A stretch of 64,000 nucleotides of DNA from Cristatella mucedo. Its lineage: Eukaryota > Bryozoa > Phylactolaemata > Cristatellidae. Below the pieces are notes generated by a model. That model saw nothing but the letters and a program-made list of their open reading frames with translations. It ran no database searches and was not told the DNA's origin. The stretch is from assembly GCA_009760855.2 (NCBI GenBank), contig WPIO01000144.1:126001-190000 (forward strand), read 5' to 3'. Positions 24,230 to 35,545 of this stretch are shown here, piece by piece. A program made the translations under genes and the position numbers. Numbering within the stretch: position 1 is the stretch's first letter; each line of letters begins with the position of its first letter.

Positions 24230-24873
24230 AGTTATCAGGTTCGCTGACCATAATATCTTTGTGCATCATGCATGATGGAGTTTATTGGTGTGTGGAGCGT
24301 GCTTACAGGTTGGACGTTTGGCAGGTGTTGAGCTCTCTTGCTTTCGAAGAGAAATCCAACTTTTTATTCAAACCAAAGCTATCGCGTAAGATAAAAATCC
24401 AGCCACGACGACTTTGTGATAATAGTTTCCTGTGTCTTAGTAGTAGTGTGTCAGTCAGCCAAGAATTCAGATTCAAGGGATTTGAAGGTATGGTTTTCAG
24501 AGTCCCCTTTAGGATATATATGATAAAATTCATAATAAATCACGTGTATTGTGCCTCAGAAAAATAAATGTCCATGTTACTTTACATATACTATAATTCA
24601 AAATCCACAGCTGGCTGGCACGATGACGCTGGTGCAGTTTAACGGCTGGCTTCACCTAGACACAACACCAAGCAAAGCGCCACCCATCATACACAGCTGC
24701 AGTGCTATATGGTAGCATAGCAGAGGGAGTGCACAACCAACGATTTATGTGCTTCAGTGAATACGTCAGAGAGCCGCTTCAGAGAACTACTGTGAACGTA
24801 TACTAGCAATGTAAAATTAAAATAATATTGTATTGATGCAGCAAATAGGACTGATTGATTAAGCATAGAGGTG
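24230..24873. other. No gene seen
   Basis: Downstream flank of wee1; AT-rich, no repeat family recognised. Confidence 0.4.
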
Positions 24874-25885
24874 CTAATTTCGCTGTAAGTGTAGGTACGG
24901 CATCTTCAAGACCAGCGATGGTTGTCTGTTTAATGGGTCACACGGGAAGCTCAAGCAACAGGGTAAACATGAGTCACCATCGAGAGGGTGGAAATGACTC
25001 ACCATCCGAGCATTCTGTCTGCAGGATGTGTACGTGTCGGTTCGCATGAGTGCAGCCCAAACCTGCATGGACCTCAGCCCCTCGCAGTATGCTTGAATAA
25101 GTCGACGATCAGTGCCAGTACCAGTAATGGCTAAGACATCATGCATGAACGCACAGCATCTCTCCGATAGATATGCCTTAATAACCAATGTCTGGCGTAC
25201 GGCGTTTGAGATCCTAAACTCAGGCGGTGGTACTAAAGCATCTGCTATTGCTTGTCTGGTGTGGCGTTTATTCTCTACCATCTCTCGGCGATCGTTAACG
25301 TTAGATGGGTCCTCCAGTAAAGCAGTATCTATACCCTGTATTTGAGAGTACACGACTGTTAGCTATGCCTACGGGGATACGTCCTCGGGCGTTACCTCTC
25401 TGGCCGTCGAACAATCTCGAAGAGAGGTTATGCCCCGGTCAGCAATTGCACAGCCACAACGGACCTCGGAGCCGCATGATAACGTTCCGGTGGGGGAGCA
25501 GTGACTGCTGATTGGGTTGCCCTTTATAGATAAAAATTGCAAGCCGAATTCCGCGAGATTGTGAATGTATGGCTTGTTTACTGTAGCCAACTGTCTGGCT
25601 GAGAGAAGGAATGAGGCGTGCAACATGATAAGCACTGTCTCGTTAGAACTCTCCACCATGTTGCCAAAAGTGAAAATGGTATGGCATTTACCCGATCCTG
25701 CGTTTGACCAAAGTCTGGCAGAGGGGGCTCACCAATTTAGCCTCCAAATTTCTGCCCTCGTCAAAGCAAAGATGCAAAGCCTGTTCAATCGACCAACAAT
25801 ATCCAGCTGGACAGTCCTTAGGAACCGGCCAGCATACTGGTTGGCAGGTTCGACAATATTGACATCCTCTTTCACACTGGCCCAC
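24874..25885 (-). pseudogene. Degenerate coding-like tract, unidentified
   Basis: Three consecutive minus-strand frames are unusually protein-like: 25688-25885 (MGQCERGCQYCRTCQPVCW..., a cysteine-pair pattern), 25369-25659, and 24874-25353. Within the last, a possible exon runs from after aaatacag to a gtttgg donor and includes RISNAVRQTLVIKAYL. No family is recognised. It may be a decayed transposase or a cellular pseudogene. Confidence 0.25.
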
Positions 25886-25936
25886 TAAGCATTGTTGCCA
25901 CTATTACCAGGTTGGCTGGGCCACTATGTGGCCCCT

Positions 25937-25977
25937 GCTCGATCGTGCTGCGAGCCCTCTGAGCAGCACGATCGAGC
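25937..25977. repeat. Perfect inverted repeat, 15-bp arms
   Basis: Arms gctcgatcgtgctgc and gcagcacgatcgagc with an 11-bp spacer. Confidence 0.9.
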
Positions 25978-27844
25978 CTAGTGGTAATCGCCAGCAGGCC
26001 GAGGGCGGAAGGAGCGTTATAGGACGCTGTTGACCAGTTTCAGCAGCTTCCAAAGTTTTTACTGCTACCATGCTCTGCGACCGTCGGAATACACGCGGGC
26101 CTCGGTGCCGCAGCTCTTACATAGTAGCTCGCTTTGAGGGGCCAACTAGACCAGTATCTGTCACGCGTCAGCGAGGACTAGCGTCTCCTACCAGTGCTGC
26201 AATTGCGGCAGCACTGTTGAGCAGCAGCTGATAGCGTGAACTTGAAACAGAACATGAGGTTCCCACTGCAGCAGCTCAAAACTGCACCGACGTCAGCCAT
26301 TCCCATAGTCAGGTGTGGCTCCTCAGCTGGTGCTTAAGTGCTGCTAATGACTAAAACACCGTGCGAACACAATGCTTGCTGTGTTTTTCGAAAAAGGCTC
26401 GGCAGTGCAGGAGCTTCTGTAGCACATTCACACAATCGCCATTGCCAATAGTGCTAGAGGCGCTTCGAAATCGTGAGCTGGCTTTTTGGGTAAGGCTGGA
26501 AGTCGAGCCCCAAAGAAACGCGTTGTCAGCTTAAGCAATTCAGACCGAATAATAATTCAGGCAGACCTTACAACGCCTGCCTGAATGGAGCCGACTTAAC
26601 GACCACCCTCTCTCTACAGCGGTCCGTCGGCCACGCCACCGCAGTCGATCGAGTGAGCCATCTCGAACGACGATCCGGAAAAGCCTCGTCGAGATCGTAG
26701 ACAGTCTGCGGGATCCAGCCTCTCCGTCTGTTGCCAAGTTTCAGGTGGCACTCTCACGTGGTGGCCAATTCACGTGTAAGGCTGTCTAGCTAGCTTCGAG
26801 GAGGCCTGAGCCCGGGGCTCCGCCTGGTGAGGCAGGATGGCGGAAAGAGAGGTCGCAGACGACAAGCTCACGCGCGAGAATGAAGCGCGAACGAAGACGC
26901 GCACAACGCAGCTCCGGGAGAGTTTTTATTTCGATGAAAAAAACGAACGGATAGCTTATGGGCTTCGGCGGCGGCGGCGCAGCGGATAAGACTTACAGAG
27001 CTCGATGGTGCGCAGCGATCATTTGCCAAGGTGGGGGGGGGGCGAGTCGGCTGCTCCAAGGGTGAAAGTTTAGGCAGATCGAGGCAGCCTCGTCTGCATC
27101 TGCGGCGGGCAAACAAACTTGAGCGTCTCTACAGCGGTCCCTCTGGCAGTGGCCGATGATGCAGAGCTGCACGACACTGCACGACTCAACCCTGGGCTCT
27201 TAGTAATGGAGTGACCTTACCTCCAGGCTATGACCCGGAGGGGGCGGCGAGGATAGCAATGGCTATCTGGGGGGGGGGGGCGCAGCGGGTCTGGGTCAGA
27301 GAAGTCGTGTGGGTTGTATGACCCGCGCTGCAATTGGCCGACCCTTGCAGTGGCATGGGCTGCTGCCCCGGGCGAGGCGGTCGACCGCTGGGATTCTACC
27401 CAGTGTAGGTAGCTAAGAGGTGAGCAGCGTCAGCCACTGCAGCGTCGGAGAGTCGGCACCTGGGCGTCTCGTACCTGGAACTCGAGGCTTTCTAAACTTT
27501 TTAAAACCGGTAGTGGACGGTCAGATCAAGTATGCCCCTCATCCACCCACTTCGGAGCGGATCCCTGTAGAATCATGCGCTCCCGGCAGCTCCCGGCTTG
27601 AGGCTGCAGTGGCTGGAATACCGGCGATCCGCTGATTGTCGTAGCTCGAGCACTTATTATTGTTAATATTATTATTATTATGTGAATTGAAAGCCTCCGC
27701 CTTGGGTTGGTCGGTAGACTTGCGTGACTGTGCCCGCCACAGCCACTGATGACCGTGAACCGGCCGCGAAATGACTAGGTTTCTCATTGAACCCGGAACC
27801 AAGCTTAAATTATCCAATAAGAATAATAATAATAATAGTAACAA
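25978..27844. other. No gene seen; GC-rich with G runs
   Basis: No exon supported. Runs of 8-12 G occur near 27034 and 27270, and the word tctctacagcggtcc appears twice (about 26613 and 27126). ATT/AAT repeats lie at 27655-27680 and 27822-27835. Confidence 0.35.
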
Positions 27845-27978
27845 TAATGATTCATTTGTATAGTGCCCCAATAAAACTTAATCTCTATTCAGGCGCTTCT
27901 CATATGCCTCGGGGCTAGAGCTCAAGCGAGACCTTGTACGAGGTGAGCACCTTAACCGCTGGACCAAACCAGCCAGGC
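27845..27978 (-). mobile_element. SINE family beta
   Basis: In antisense: tail (attcatttgtatagtgcccc, aacttaatctctattcaggc), then the degenerate B box and the ggaccaaaccagcc head. A short AAT repeat precedes the tail on the plus strand, as expected for its 3' end. Confidence 0.75.
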
Positions 27979-28155
27979 AACTAATAATAATTATACGTTT
28001 GATAAAGCGCCCTCGGAGAACTCAATCGTTTTGTAGGCGCTTTGAAATTGCTGCAAAGGAAGCACGAATCGCATGGTTAGTGGAAGCATACTCATTAAGC
28101 AACTAGAATAACACGGTTATGGGTTACATGCACAGGGTCAGCATGCAAGTACAGT

Positions 28156-28884
28156 TGTAGCCGAGTTCCAGGGGTCAGAGGCCATTGCCCGCCAAGCCCC
28201 GCCATACTCCGCCTGCGCTGCCGCTCGCCATGCCGCTGAGCTAGGGTAAGACGAGCGGCCTTCGGGTTAGACCTCTTTATAATAACGCATGCGCCAACAA
28301 CAACAGGTGAACTAAACAAGTCTACAGGGAGGGTCCTAAACAGAGTACACTATATGGGTGCAAGACGACGAAGCAAGCGCGAACAAACGTGTTAGCTGGT
28401 CAGTCGGCTTTCGCAGTCCCGCCGTTGTACCGACTCCGTATCTAACAGTACGAGCGTACGCCGTAAAAGATCCGGCTAGCTGAGTAGCTGCTTGGCAAAT
28501 CGGAGTCGACGTCCACCACAGTCGAGAGCTTCCGCCGAAAGACGCCAACACACGGGGGGGGTGACGAACGCGCTACACGGGGAACGCGGAATATACAAGT
28601 CTCAACAAGGAGCTTGCTATCCAGCTCTGCTCGGGCCTTGGGTACTCGTCGCCTTGCGTGCGTGGCCGCATCGCCGGAGCACGCCTGCAACCATCCAGGT
28701 GCTTAACTCGGCGAGACCGGGAACCTCCAACACCAGGCACAACTTACTCGGCCGACTTCCCCTACCCAAGAGGCCAGGTGACCTCACACCACCGCACATC
28801 GGGCCATGCGTAGGTCCGACTCCGGCCTGGCCGGTGACCCTTACCACATGACAGCCGTCCTGTCCCAGCCAACCAAACAGAGCC
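28156..28884. mobile_element. Unclassified 0.73-kb insertion in a LINE 3' UTR
   Basis: LINE 3' UTR sequence stops after gcatgcaagta and resumes with caagtatggtt, so caagta is a likely 6-bp target duplication. The insert is GC-rich, lacks clear terminal inverted repeats and has short open frames only on the minus strand. It resembles no other sequence in the window. Confidence 0.6.
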
Positions 28885-30837
28885 TGGGTACAAGTATGGT
28901 TAATGGCAGCATGCACAGTGTCAGTACGCATAAGCACATAGAAGACGAATCGCAGGGAACCACAAAATGCAATAGTAAATAGGTGCGTTTTTAGTTTCTT
29001 TTTAAATGTGGTCAAGTCAGGGGACGTCATAAAGCAAGTCGGGAGTGACTTCCAGGCTTTGGGAGTGTATGAACTAAAGGCACGGTCTCCAAAGAATTTG
29101 AGTTTTGTATGAGGTATAAGTAAACAATTAAATTCCGAAAAGCGAATGGTACGATGCTTGCCCTGGTGGGGGGGGGTAGATCTGATCGATAGGCCGGCGC
29201 CAATGAATGAAGTGACCTAAAAGTAAGTGGCACAACTTTGAAGTCGATCCGTTGCTTGACTGTTAGCCACTGCAGGTCGGCGAGAAGTGGTGAGATGTGG
29301 CAGCTGCGACGCTCACGACAGACAAGCTAGCTGCTGAGTTTTGCACCAGCTGTAACCACCCAATTGCACTTTCCAGAAGACCAGCAAGCAGCGTGTTGAA
29401 GACGTCGAGACGGAATCTCTCAATGCAAGGACCGATTTTGATGTGGTATCCCCCTAACAAGCTCAAATTTTAGCAATGTTTTTTAGCCGAAAGCAGGCAG
29501 AATTGTCTGTGGAAGTAATGTGGTCGTCCAACGAAAGGTCACTTGGAATACGACGTAAATATTTCGTGCAGTTTTAACAGGAGATATGTTGGCAGAGCCG
29601 ATTTTGAGCGTCAGCCTTTCCAATTTCTGAATCGCACTTGGTTTGCCCATAACTGGAAAGTTGGTTTTATCACAATTCAATTTAAGAAAATTGGCTACCA
29701 TCTACGTGCAGATTTCATCAATACATGCACCAAGGAAGCTGAGGCGCTGAGTTTGATTCGCTTGAGGGCTGGGAGGGATCAAAGCAAAGGTACAGGTGAG
29801 TGTCATCTGCATAGAAGTGAAAGCCTAGATTGTGCTTGGCAATCACATCGGCAAGAGGGAGAGTATAAACCGTGAAAAGAACAGGACCAAGCACAGAAGT
29901 TCCTCGTATTTAAGAGGTTCCTCGGATGGTCTTTGTCTATTCACATGAATACTCTGGAGTATCACACTGAGATAGGACCTGAATCATTGCAATGCAGTGC
30001 CAGTAATGCCCAGGCGAGATGAGAGGCGCTCAAGGACTTGGTGATCGATAGTATCAAAAGCTACCTAAAGATCGAGAAAAACAAGCAGAAACACTCTACA
30101 TTCTTAAGTAGGTCGTTAAACACGCGAAGCAATGCTGACTCTGTGGAGTGATTAGCCCTAAAGCCAGACTAAAGCCAGTGGGAGCATGGTTCAAAGACCT
30201 ATGTCTTCTTTGATTAGGATACGAACTTCAGGACGAGGTCACTAGTAGTCTCCTTGAATGTAGATATTGAGGTGCTGCACGGCATTGGTGGTCGGGATTC
30301 CAGAGGTGATGCAACCATCTTAGGGATGGACGCTCTGATCTTGTCTATTTAGTTGGCAAAGACGCTACAAACGCGATCATCTAGATCTTCACATGGATCA
30401 TTAGGTACCGAGCTAGTCGGGGAGCGGTTGAGGAGATGGTTGATCGTCATCATCAGCATTTTTGGGTTGTGCATCTGCGATTCAACAATCTTTTTATAGA
30501 AGCTAAACTTGGCCTTTGCTATGATCGATTGGAACGATCTACAGTATTCCTCGTATGCCTGCCGATGGACAGTCAGTCCTGATCTTTCGTATGCTTTTTC
30601 AAGCCTTTACTCAGTAGACCTAGCTAGTTTAATGAGTGTAGTAAACCATAGCCGTCTGGGCGAGGGTGCACAGTGCGCTTAGTCAAAGGTGCAAACTCTT
30701 CGAGCATATCGGCCAGTGTCGTGTTGTAGCCATTTACCAATGATAACCGGTCAGAAGGGGGATTATGAAGCTGAGGTGATGTAGATATTCTCGAGCGGAC
30801 AGCATCAATGTCAAGGGACTTGAAGTTTCGCAATTCA

Positions 30838-30906
30838 CTAGTGAAGCGCCTAGAAAGAGATTGAGTTCTCTGAGAGCGCTTTATCAAGTGCATTCTTATT
30901 ATTATT
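30838..30906 (+). mobile_element. Solo LINE family A tail inserted in an older LINE
   Basis: About 69 bp: gtgaagcgcctagaaagag, gattgagttctctgagagcg, ctttatcaagtgcattc and ATT repeats. The homologous LINE at 42350-42400 runs straight across this point, which shows this is an insertion. Confidence 0.8.
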
Positions 30907-31425
30907 ATCTTAGAGGAGGAGGAGGATGAGGGCACACATTGTAAACTGAATGAGATCTGTGTGTGGTTAGATAAGCAAGATTTGGTAATAATTGATGATG
31001 ACCAAGTGCAGTTGCACGAGAAAATTGGATCGAGCTTTGCTTGTGACCCTTAATGTGAGTAGGGCCAAGCACATGACCAGAAGAGACACTGAGTCAAAGA
31101 GAATGAGTGAGTCTATGCACGAAATTCAGTGCAGAAGGCGTCGGATAAGTAATCAAAATGAACGTCGAAATCACCCTCAATGAGGAAGGATCAATTAGAT
31201 GGGAGAAATCTGAGATAAGAGGACTTGGTACCTGGTGGGCGATAGAATACTGCCACCATCGGTACCTTGTTGTTGGGGGAAATAAAGACAATGGAGTCGA
31301 AAGACTGCTTGACATTATATCCAGCAAAAACCGATGCTCTTTGAAATGGCGGCCAGCAAAAATAGTTTTGAGTATAGACTGGTCCGATGCGTAGGATGCA
31401 ACGGAACTTGGGTGGTTGTGCATGA

Positions 31426-32034
31426 CCGAGGGATAGAAAACGAATCGTCTGTCTTTCTAATACGACATCCGAACGTAGGTGAGTGCTAGCGTTTCTACCT
31501 ACTACGTTGCCACTGTAGAGAGATTAAAAGATCTTGTAATATTACAAGATATTTATGCACAAGACTCCCTCGCACTCTAGCTGGAAGATTTCATCCTCAA
31601 GAATGCTCCATCCAGTATCAATCCTGCGACGATCCCCCCCACAATCTGAGCGTGCTTACCATGGGAGGATCGGATTGACTCTACGTCGGCCTACTGTCAC
31701 CAAAGAAGCGTTGAAAAAATCAGGGCCTGCTAAGACAAGAGTGCGGCAGCCAAACTATTCAGTGCTTGTCAGCCTCGGGCGGCGCATGAAAGTTGACAAG
31801 ATACCTCGGTAATCGCGAACCAAAAAAGAGCTGTAGCGATTTTTCTTAATTTCCTATGTCGGTTCCCTCTGACGTTTACTTCGTCCAACCATTACATATT
31901 TTCATCAATGAATACCGATATCCAAACTACATATATAAAATAGAGTAGTCCATGCGAAAATCTGAATATGGATGTATTAAACTCTAAGTGTTGATGTACC
32001 AAGTAAGTGATTCTTGGAACTGACACGACCTATA
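31426..32034. other. No gene seen; contains a 20-bp perfect palindrome
   Basis: No exon supported. A perfect palindrome atcttgtaat/attacaagat lies at 31531-31550. Confidence 0.4.
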
Positions 32035-32228
32035 GCTTTTCTTGCAGCAGCGTGATCTTCAAATAACATAAGATCAAACAACACGGCTGGTAGCTTGTCA
32101 GAATCAAACAAAACGGCTTGTAGCTTGTCTTGAATCAGCATATCTTCAAGTAACATAATATCAAACGACATGGCCTATAGCTTGTCTTGCCATAGCATAT
32201 CTTCAAATAACATAAAATCAAATGACAA
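32035..32228. repeat. Imperfect tandem repeat, unit about 60 bp
   Basis: The words atcttcaaataacataa, atcaaacgacatggc and tagcttgtctt recur in order about three times, with one shortened unit. Confidence 0.75.
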
Positions 32229-32317
32229 ATAAAAATGAACGCATGTATGACAGTTAGCATCTCGAGAAAGCCACAATAAAGTTAGATTATTTGACAGCCA
32301 CATTTATCAACAATACT

Positions 32318-32478
32318 AGCTGAATTATTATTGTATTTTAAGAGCCTTAAAGGCTATGAGCATCGCTTGTAGCGGCAATATACGATCGCCAATCGAAGGA
32401 TTTGAACCCGCGACCTTGGCACCGAGGTCGTGAAGAGTAACCGCCTTACCTAGTGTGCAATCGCGGCTTCACTGATTT
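32318..32478 (-). mobile_element. SINE family alpha
   Basis: Antisense copy with tail, hairpin body, B box (ggatttgaacc in antisense), cctcggtgccaaggtcg palindromic part and the head ending agtgaagccgcgat. Confidence 0.7.
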
Positions 32479-32494
32479 TATATAGGGGTAGTAG

Positions 32495-32615
32495 AGTCTT
32501 GGCGGCTATCGCCACTGCTTGTTGTGGACAGTAAAGGATCGCACACTGCACGTCTCGAGCCCACGATCTGGGTGGTCGCCGTGTGCGAGCACCTTTTCGC
32601 GGGCTAAGACGCTGG
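32495..32615 (-). mobile_element. SINE alpha-body with a different head
   Basis: The minus strand has gcgatcctttact, a diverged hairpin and tggcgatagccgcc, preceded by a head with ttagcccgcgaaaaggtgct and a B-box-like gggctcgag. The head differs from the usual alpha head. Confidence 0.5.
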
Positions 32616-33162
32616 GGCGACACTAGGCGGATACTGAGCTAAAGGACTTGTCATGGGCGCGCTACTGAAAGTCACTGCAGCTTTTAGTTCGCATGCTGCA
32701 CCCCAGCATAATTGATTTAATGCAACTCGTGGAAAGTAGAAAGTGTACGTAGCTAAGTCAGGAAGTCAAGGTCAAGTAAGCCATTGGTGGGTTGAGATAA
32801 TAGCGAGGGATGATGGCTAGAAAGGGTAAATTGTATAGGAAAATAATGCCGCTGCGTTAGGCTGTTAAGCTGAGTTCCACGGTCAAAAACCGGAAGAGCC
32901 AAACATTCGGTGACCTAGTGAATATTAGTAAAGTAATGAGATTTCTAGCTTGTATTCGTGCGAGTACCCGAGGACGAAAGGCGGCCAAAGTGAGTTCTGC
33001 TACAGGGTGGCGCCCATCGATTTCGGGCGTGATCACGAATTACGTCGTTGTAAGTCAGCTTTCGTGTTCAGCGTCACCCCATCAAATTTCTTTTAGCAAA
33101 ACAGACGTGTAAATGAATGTCCTGGATTTATAAACCAGTCTTTTGATCGTCAACGTTGACCA
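32616..33162. other. No gene seen
   Basis: Between SINEs and the putative 3' end of the minus-strand receptor gene. No repeat recognised. Confidence 0.35.
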
Positions 33163-33168
33163 TTTATT
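33163..33168 (-). promoter_or_regulatory. Polyadenylation signal, possible
   Basis: AATAAA on the minus strand (tttatt on plus), about 700 bp after the stop of the transmembrane exon at 33866. Confidence 0.3.
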
Positions 33169-33865
33169 GGAGCACCATTTGCAACCACAAATAGCTGTAC
33201 TTAAAGTGCACGCTTGTACCCACGCGACCGCAACGAGCCAATGACGTTTCAAGACGCCTCGTTAGCCGTTCGGTAATGCAGTACAGAAACCGTATAAAGA
33301 AACAAAAAAGCTGCACCGCTTCGCATTCTTCTTGTGAAAAAACATGCACTACTGGCGCTTACAATTCGAAGGCCGTGGATCGCAACATTTGAGGCCACCG
33401 ATCGAAAGTGGAACCGTATGAACAGAAAGTGGATTGAATCTTATGCACGGTCCGCATCCATAGTCGCATTACTTTGCCAGGCTTAGCTCTGAACGCCTAG
33501 AGACCGCACTCTGGAGACCGTGATCCGCTTTGACTAGGCTGATTTAGATCTTTCAGAGGATGTTGGCTGGCCACGTTACAACAGTAGTAACTTGTTCGCT
33601 CTATTTTTGCTGAAAAAAGTTGACAAACGTGTAGCGGACACGACCTTAAACTGTAAAGGCAAAACAAATCGAGGACTAGGCGTCGTAATAGCTGCCGTAG
33701 ATCAAGAAGTAACGTATTACAAGCGTGATGATGAGCAAATGCCTTGTTGCGTACATGGAAAAACCATTGTCTGCGATCGTACAAAAATGGCGATACGTCT
33801 TCAGAAAACAGTGGAATATGCTCTAATAAGATACATCCAAGCAAAAAATTGGCGATAGCAGTTTT

Positions 33866-34071
33866 CTATGCTGTCGGTGATGTGGTGGTTTCAGGAATTT
33901 GGGTATTAGAAAGTTCCTGCGATGTGTTGGTGCTCGACAACGTAATACCGTCGTTCTTGCTGTCAGTGTTAGCGCCGTTCGTATTACGATGCACAAATAT
34001 GGTTGCAATTACAACTCCTGCAGTTGACAGCAGAATGACGACAATCGATCCAACAGCCGATATTAGCTGAG
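33866..34071 (-). CDS. Terminal exon of a type I membrane protein: transmembrane segment and short tail
   Basis: After an acceptor (gcatttcag) the frame reads QLISAVGSIVVILLSTAG then VVIATIFVHRN, a clear transmembrane helix of about 23 residues followed by a positive stop-transfer end. Next come about 40 mostly polar Ser/Thr/Asn-rich residues ending SPTA and a stop at 33866-33868. The exon begins with two bases of a codon, which fits the one base left by the 34-nt exon upstream (34571-34604). No kinase or ITIM-like motif is visible in the tail. It probably ends a receptor or adhesion protein; the Ig-type exons at 52 and 64 kb are candidate upstream parts (inference). A second acceptor (ctcag) 5 bp later is possible. 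Confidence 0.5.
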
Positions 34072-34478
34072 CTGAAATGCGCAGAAAATGCGTCGGCAAA
34101 GTCTGCTCAAGAGAAAAATGGTAGAATCAGATACGAAAGCTCTAAATATTAGGGCACACACGAGTCTATCCGTATTGTTACACAGTGTGTATGGAAGAAA
34201 TTGGCCGTCAGCGTTCGCACTAAAAAGCAGCGAGCACTCCCTCTGCAAATATTTGTAATAATGCTAAAAGCAATCACTTCTACCTGGCACCGTAAGGGAA
34301 AGAATCTCCATCCGGGTACGCAATAGCCGGACGCAAGAAAAGACAATAAGCGACAGCTGTTGAAAAACAACAACAGTGGATCGTGCTTAGATCAGCAGGC
34401 TAAAGTACAGGGGTGTCACGTGCCAAAAAAAGTCACCACACTTTCAAAAGAAGAGGAAAACATTCTGCCTTTGCACTC

Positions 34479-34511
34479 TCTACGTTGCTAACCCCTGGTT
34501 AGCAACGTAGA
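34479..34511. repeat. Perfect inverted repeat, 15-bp arms, 3-bp loop
   Basis: Arms tctacgttgctaacc and ggttagcaacgtaga around cct, within the proposed intron between the 34-nt exon and the transmembrane exon. Confidence 0.9.
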
Positions 34512-34570
34512 CTGCATAGTCAAAAGCTAGCAACAATAACCACTATCATAATAACACGTGCATGACCTAC

Positions 34571-34604
34571 CTTCAGAGAAATTAGTACCTGTCCGAGTAA
34601 CTCC
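34571..34604 (-). CDS. Candidate 34-nt exon of a minus-strand membrane protein gene
   Basis: On the minus strand a strong pyrimidine tract and acceptor (cttgctttgcgtgtgtacag) precede 34 nt that end at a good donor (gaag/gtaggt). The only frame without a stop reads GVTRTGTNFSE plus one base. That base completes Ala with the first two bases of the transmembrane exon at 34071. It would be the stalk just outside the membrane. Phase agreement and two good splice sites are the evidence; no homology is visible. Confidence 0.4.
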
Positions 34605-34639
34605 CTGTACACACGCAAAGCAAGACAAAAAACAGTTCA

Positions 34640-35045
34640 CAGAGAATAGCAAGTCGCTGCATCAGGTTCAGCGTCCTCGTTCCCTTGGCTCGTTCACGGA
34701 CAACAAATTAGCTGCTCCATTCAGACGCTTGCAGTCTTTGAGCGACGGAAGCTTTCGCCCTGCAGGACTGTGGAACTCACCTCCGAAGTTCCTATGCAAC
34801 GATATGTACTCCCCTGCTGCTGACTGTTGGACATCTTTTCCAGTTTTCCTGAACTGCTACTTCCGTGCTACTCAATACCTCAACTGCCCTCGTGACTCAG
34901 CTTCGTACAGATCACTTTCCCTTTGCCGTCGGTTGCTACTACCGAAAGTCGCTTAGGCTTTGAGCGCGCTATAGAAAACTCTCTAGAGTAACACCCACTC
35001 GATCTTGGCTTATTTGTGAAGTTACAGACGGAGATACATAACGTT
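34640..35045 (+). mobile_element. LINE family B fragment: C-terminal domain and 3' end
   Basis: A frame with LHQVQRPRSLGSFTDNKLAA, then GLWNSPPKFLCNDMYSPAAD and YFRATQYLNCPRDS matches the C-terminus of the element at 38430. The 3' UTR follows (cttaggctttgagcgcgct, gttacagacggagatacat). Family B differs from A in sequence and tail. Confidence 0.75.
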
Positions 35046-35382
35046 GCATTGTATTGGCAAGCACGCGTTCGATGTAGATCAAAAGACTTCTATGTTTAGC
35101 TCTACACAATCACCCAGACTCCGATTGTCACAAATCACAAAGAGAGATTTCTATTGGTAGAAAATTCTCGAAGCAGTATTTCGGAGCTGCGCATTGTAGC
35201 GTTATTACCCAGCGCTATCTTAGCCAGTCGAGGAGAATGAGAAGCTTAAACGTCTTCCGGATGCAGTAGCAGAGGAATTAAAGAAGCCTACAGGTAGCAG
35301 AGTACGGGTCTGAAGCTGCGGTGCCAGCGTTGGAAGCGCGAAAGACTCGCTGCGGAAGAATGTTTAGAGTGAGCGTTATTCC

Positions 35383-35545
35383 CCGGTTTTAGCTGAGCGG
35401 TAAGGTGCTCGCACTTCACGACCCGGAAGTCGAAGGTTCAAGTCCTGCAGTAGGCCATCATGAGTTGTCTACTGCTAGCGGGTTGATGACCACTAAGGCT
35501 CTTCTGACGCTATTTAAGCAAGGCTGTTTGATCAGCTAACCTTGA
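35383..35545 (+). mobile_element. SINE with alpha-like body and another tRNA head
   Basis: Head tttagctgagcggtaagg (A box) and ggttcaagtcc (B box); body with aaggctcttctgacgctat and ggctgtttgatcagct shared with family alpha. The middle hairpin is diverged. Confidence 0.65.

Larger units (their letters stand above)
27985..31425 (-). mobile_element. LINE family A, long copy with endonuclease traces, interrupted twice
   Basis: Read downwards, the minus strand gives: endonuclease end with the GDFDVHFD motif (about 31140-31180); the linker; RT remnants with a deletion near 30150-30300; RT with YADD-like sequence missing but neighbouring parts at 29483-29900; the C-terminal domain (29030-29460); 3' UTR; and tail at 27990-28060. 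It is broken by an unclassified insertion (28156-28884) and by a solo LINE tail in the opposite orientation (30838-30906). Many stops and frameshifts make it an old copy. Confidence 0.8.

Noticed and set aside
33592-33858. 88-codon plus-strand frame
   Set aside because: Lies opposite the likely 3' UTR of the minus-strand transmembrane exon and has no recognisable domain.
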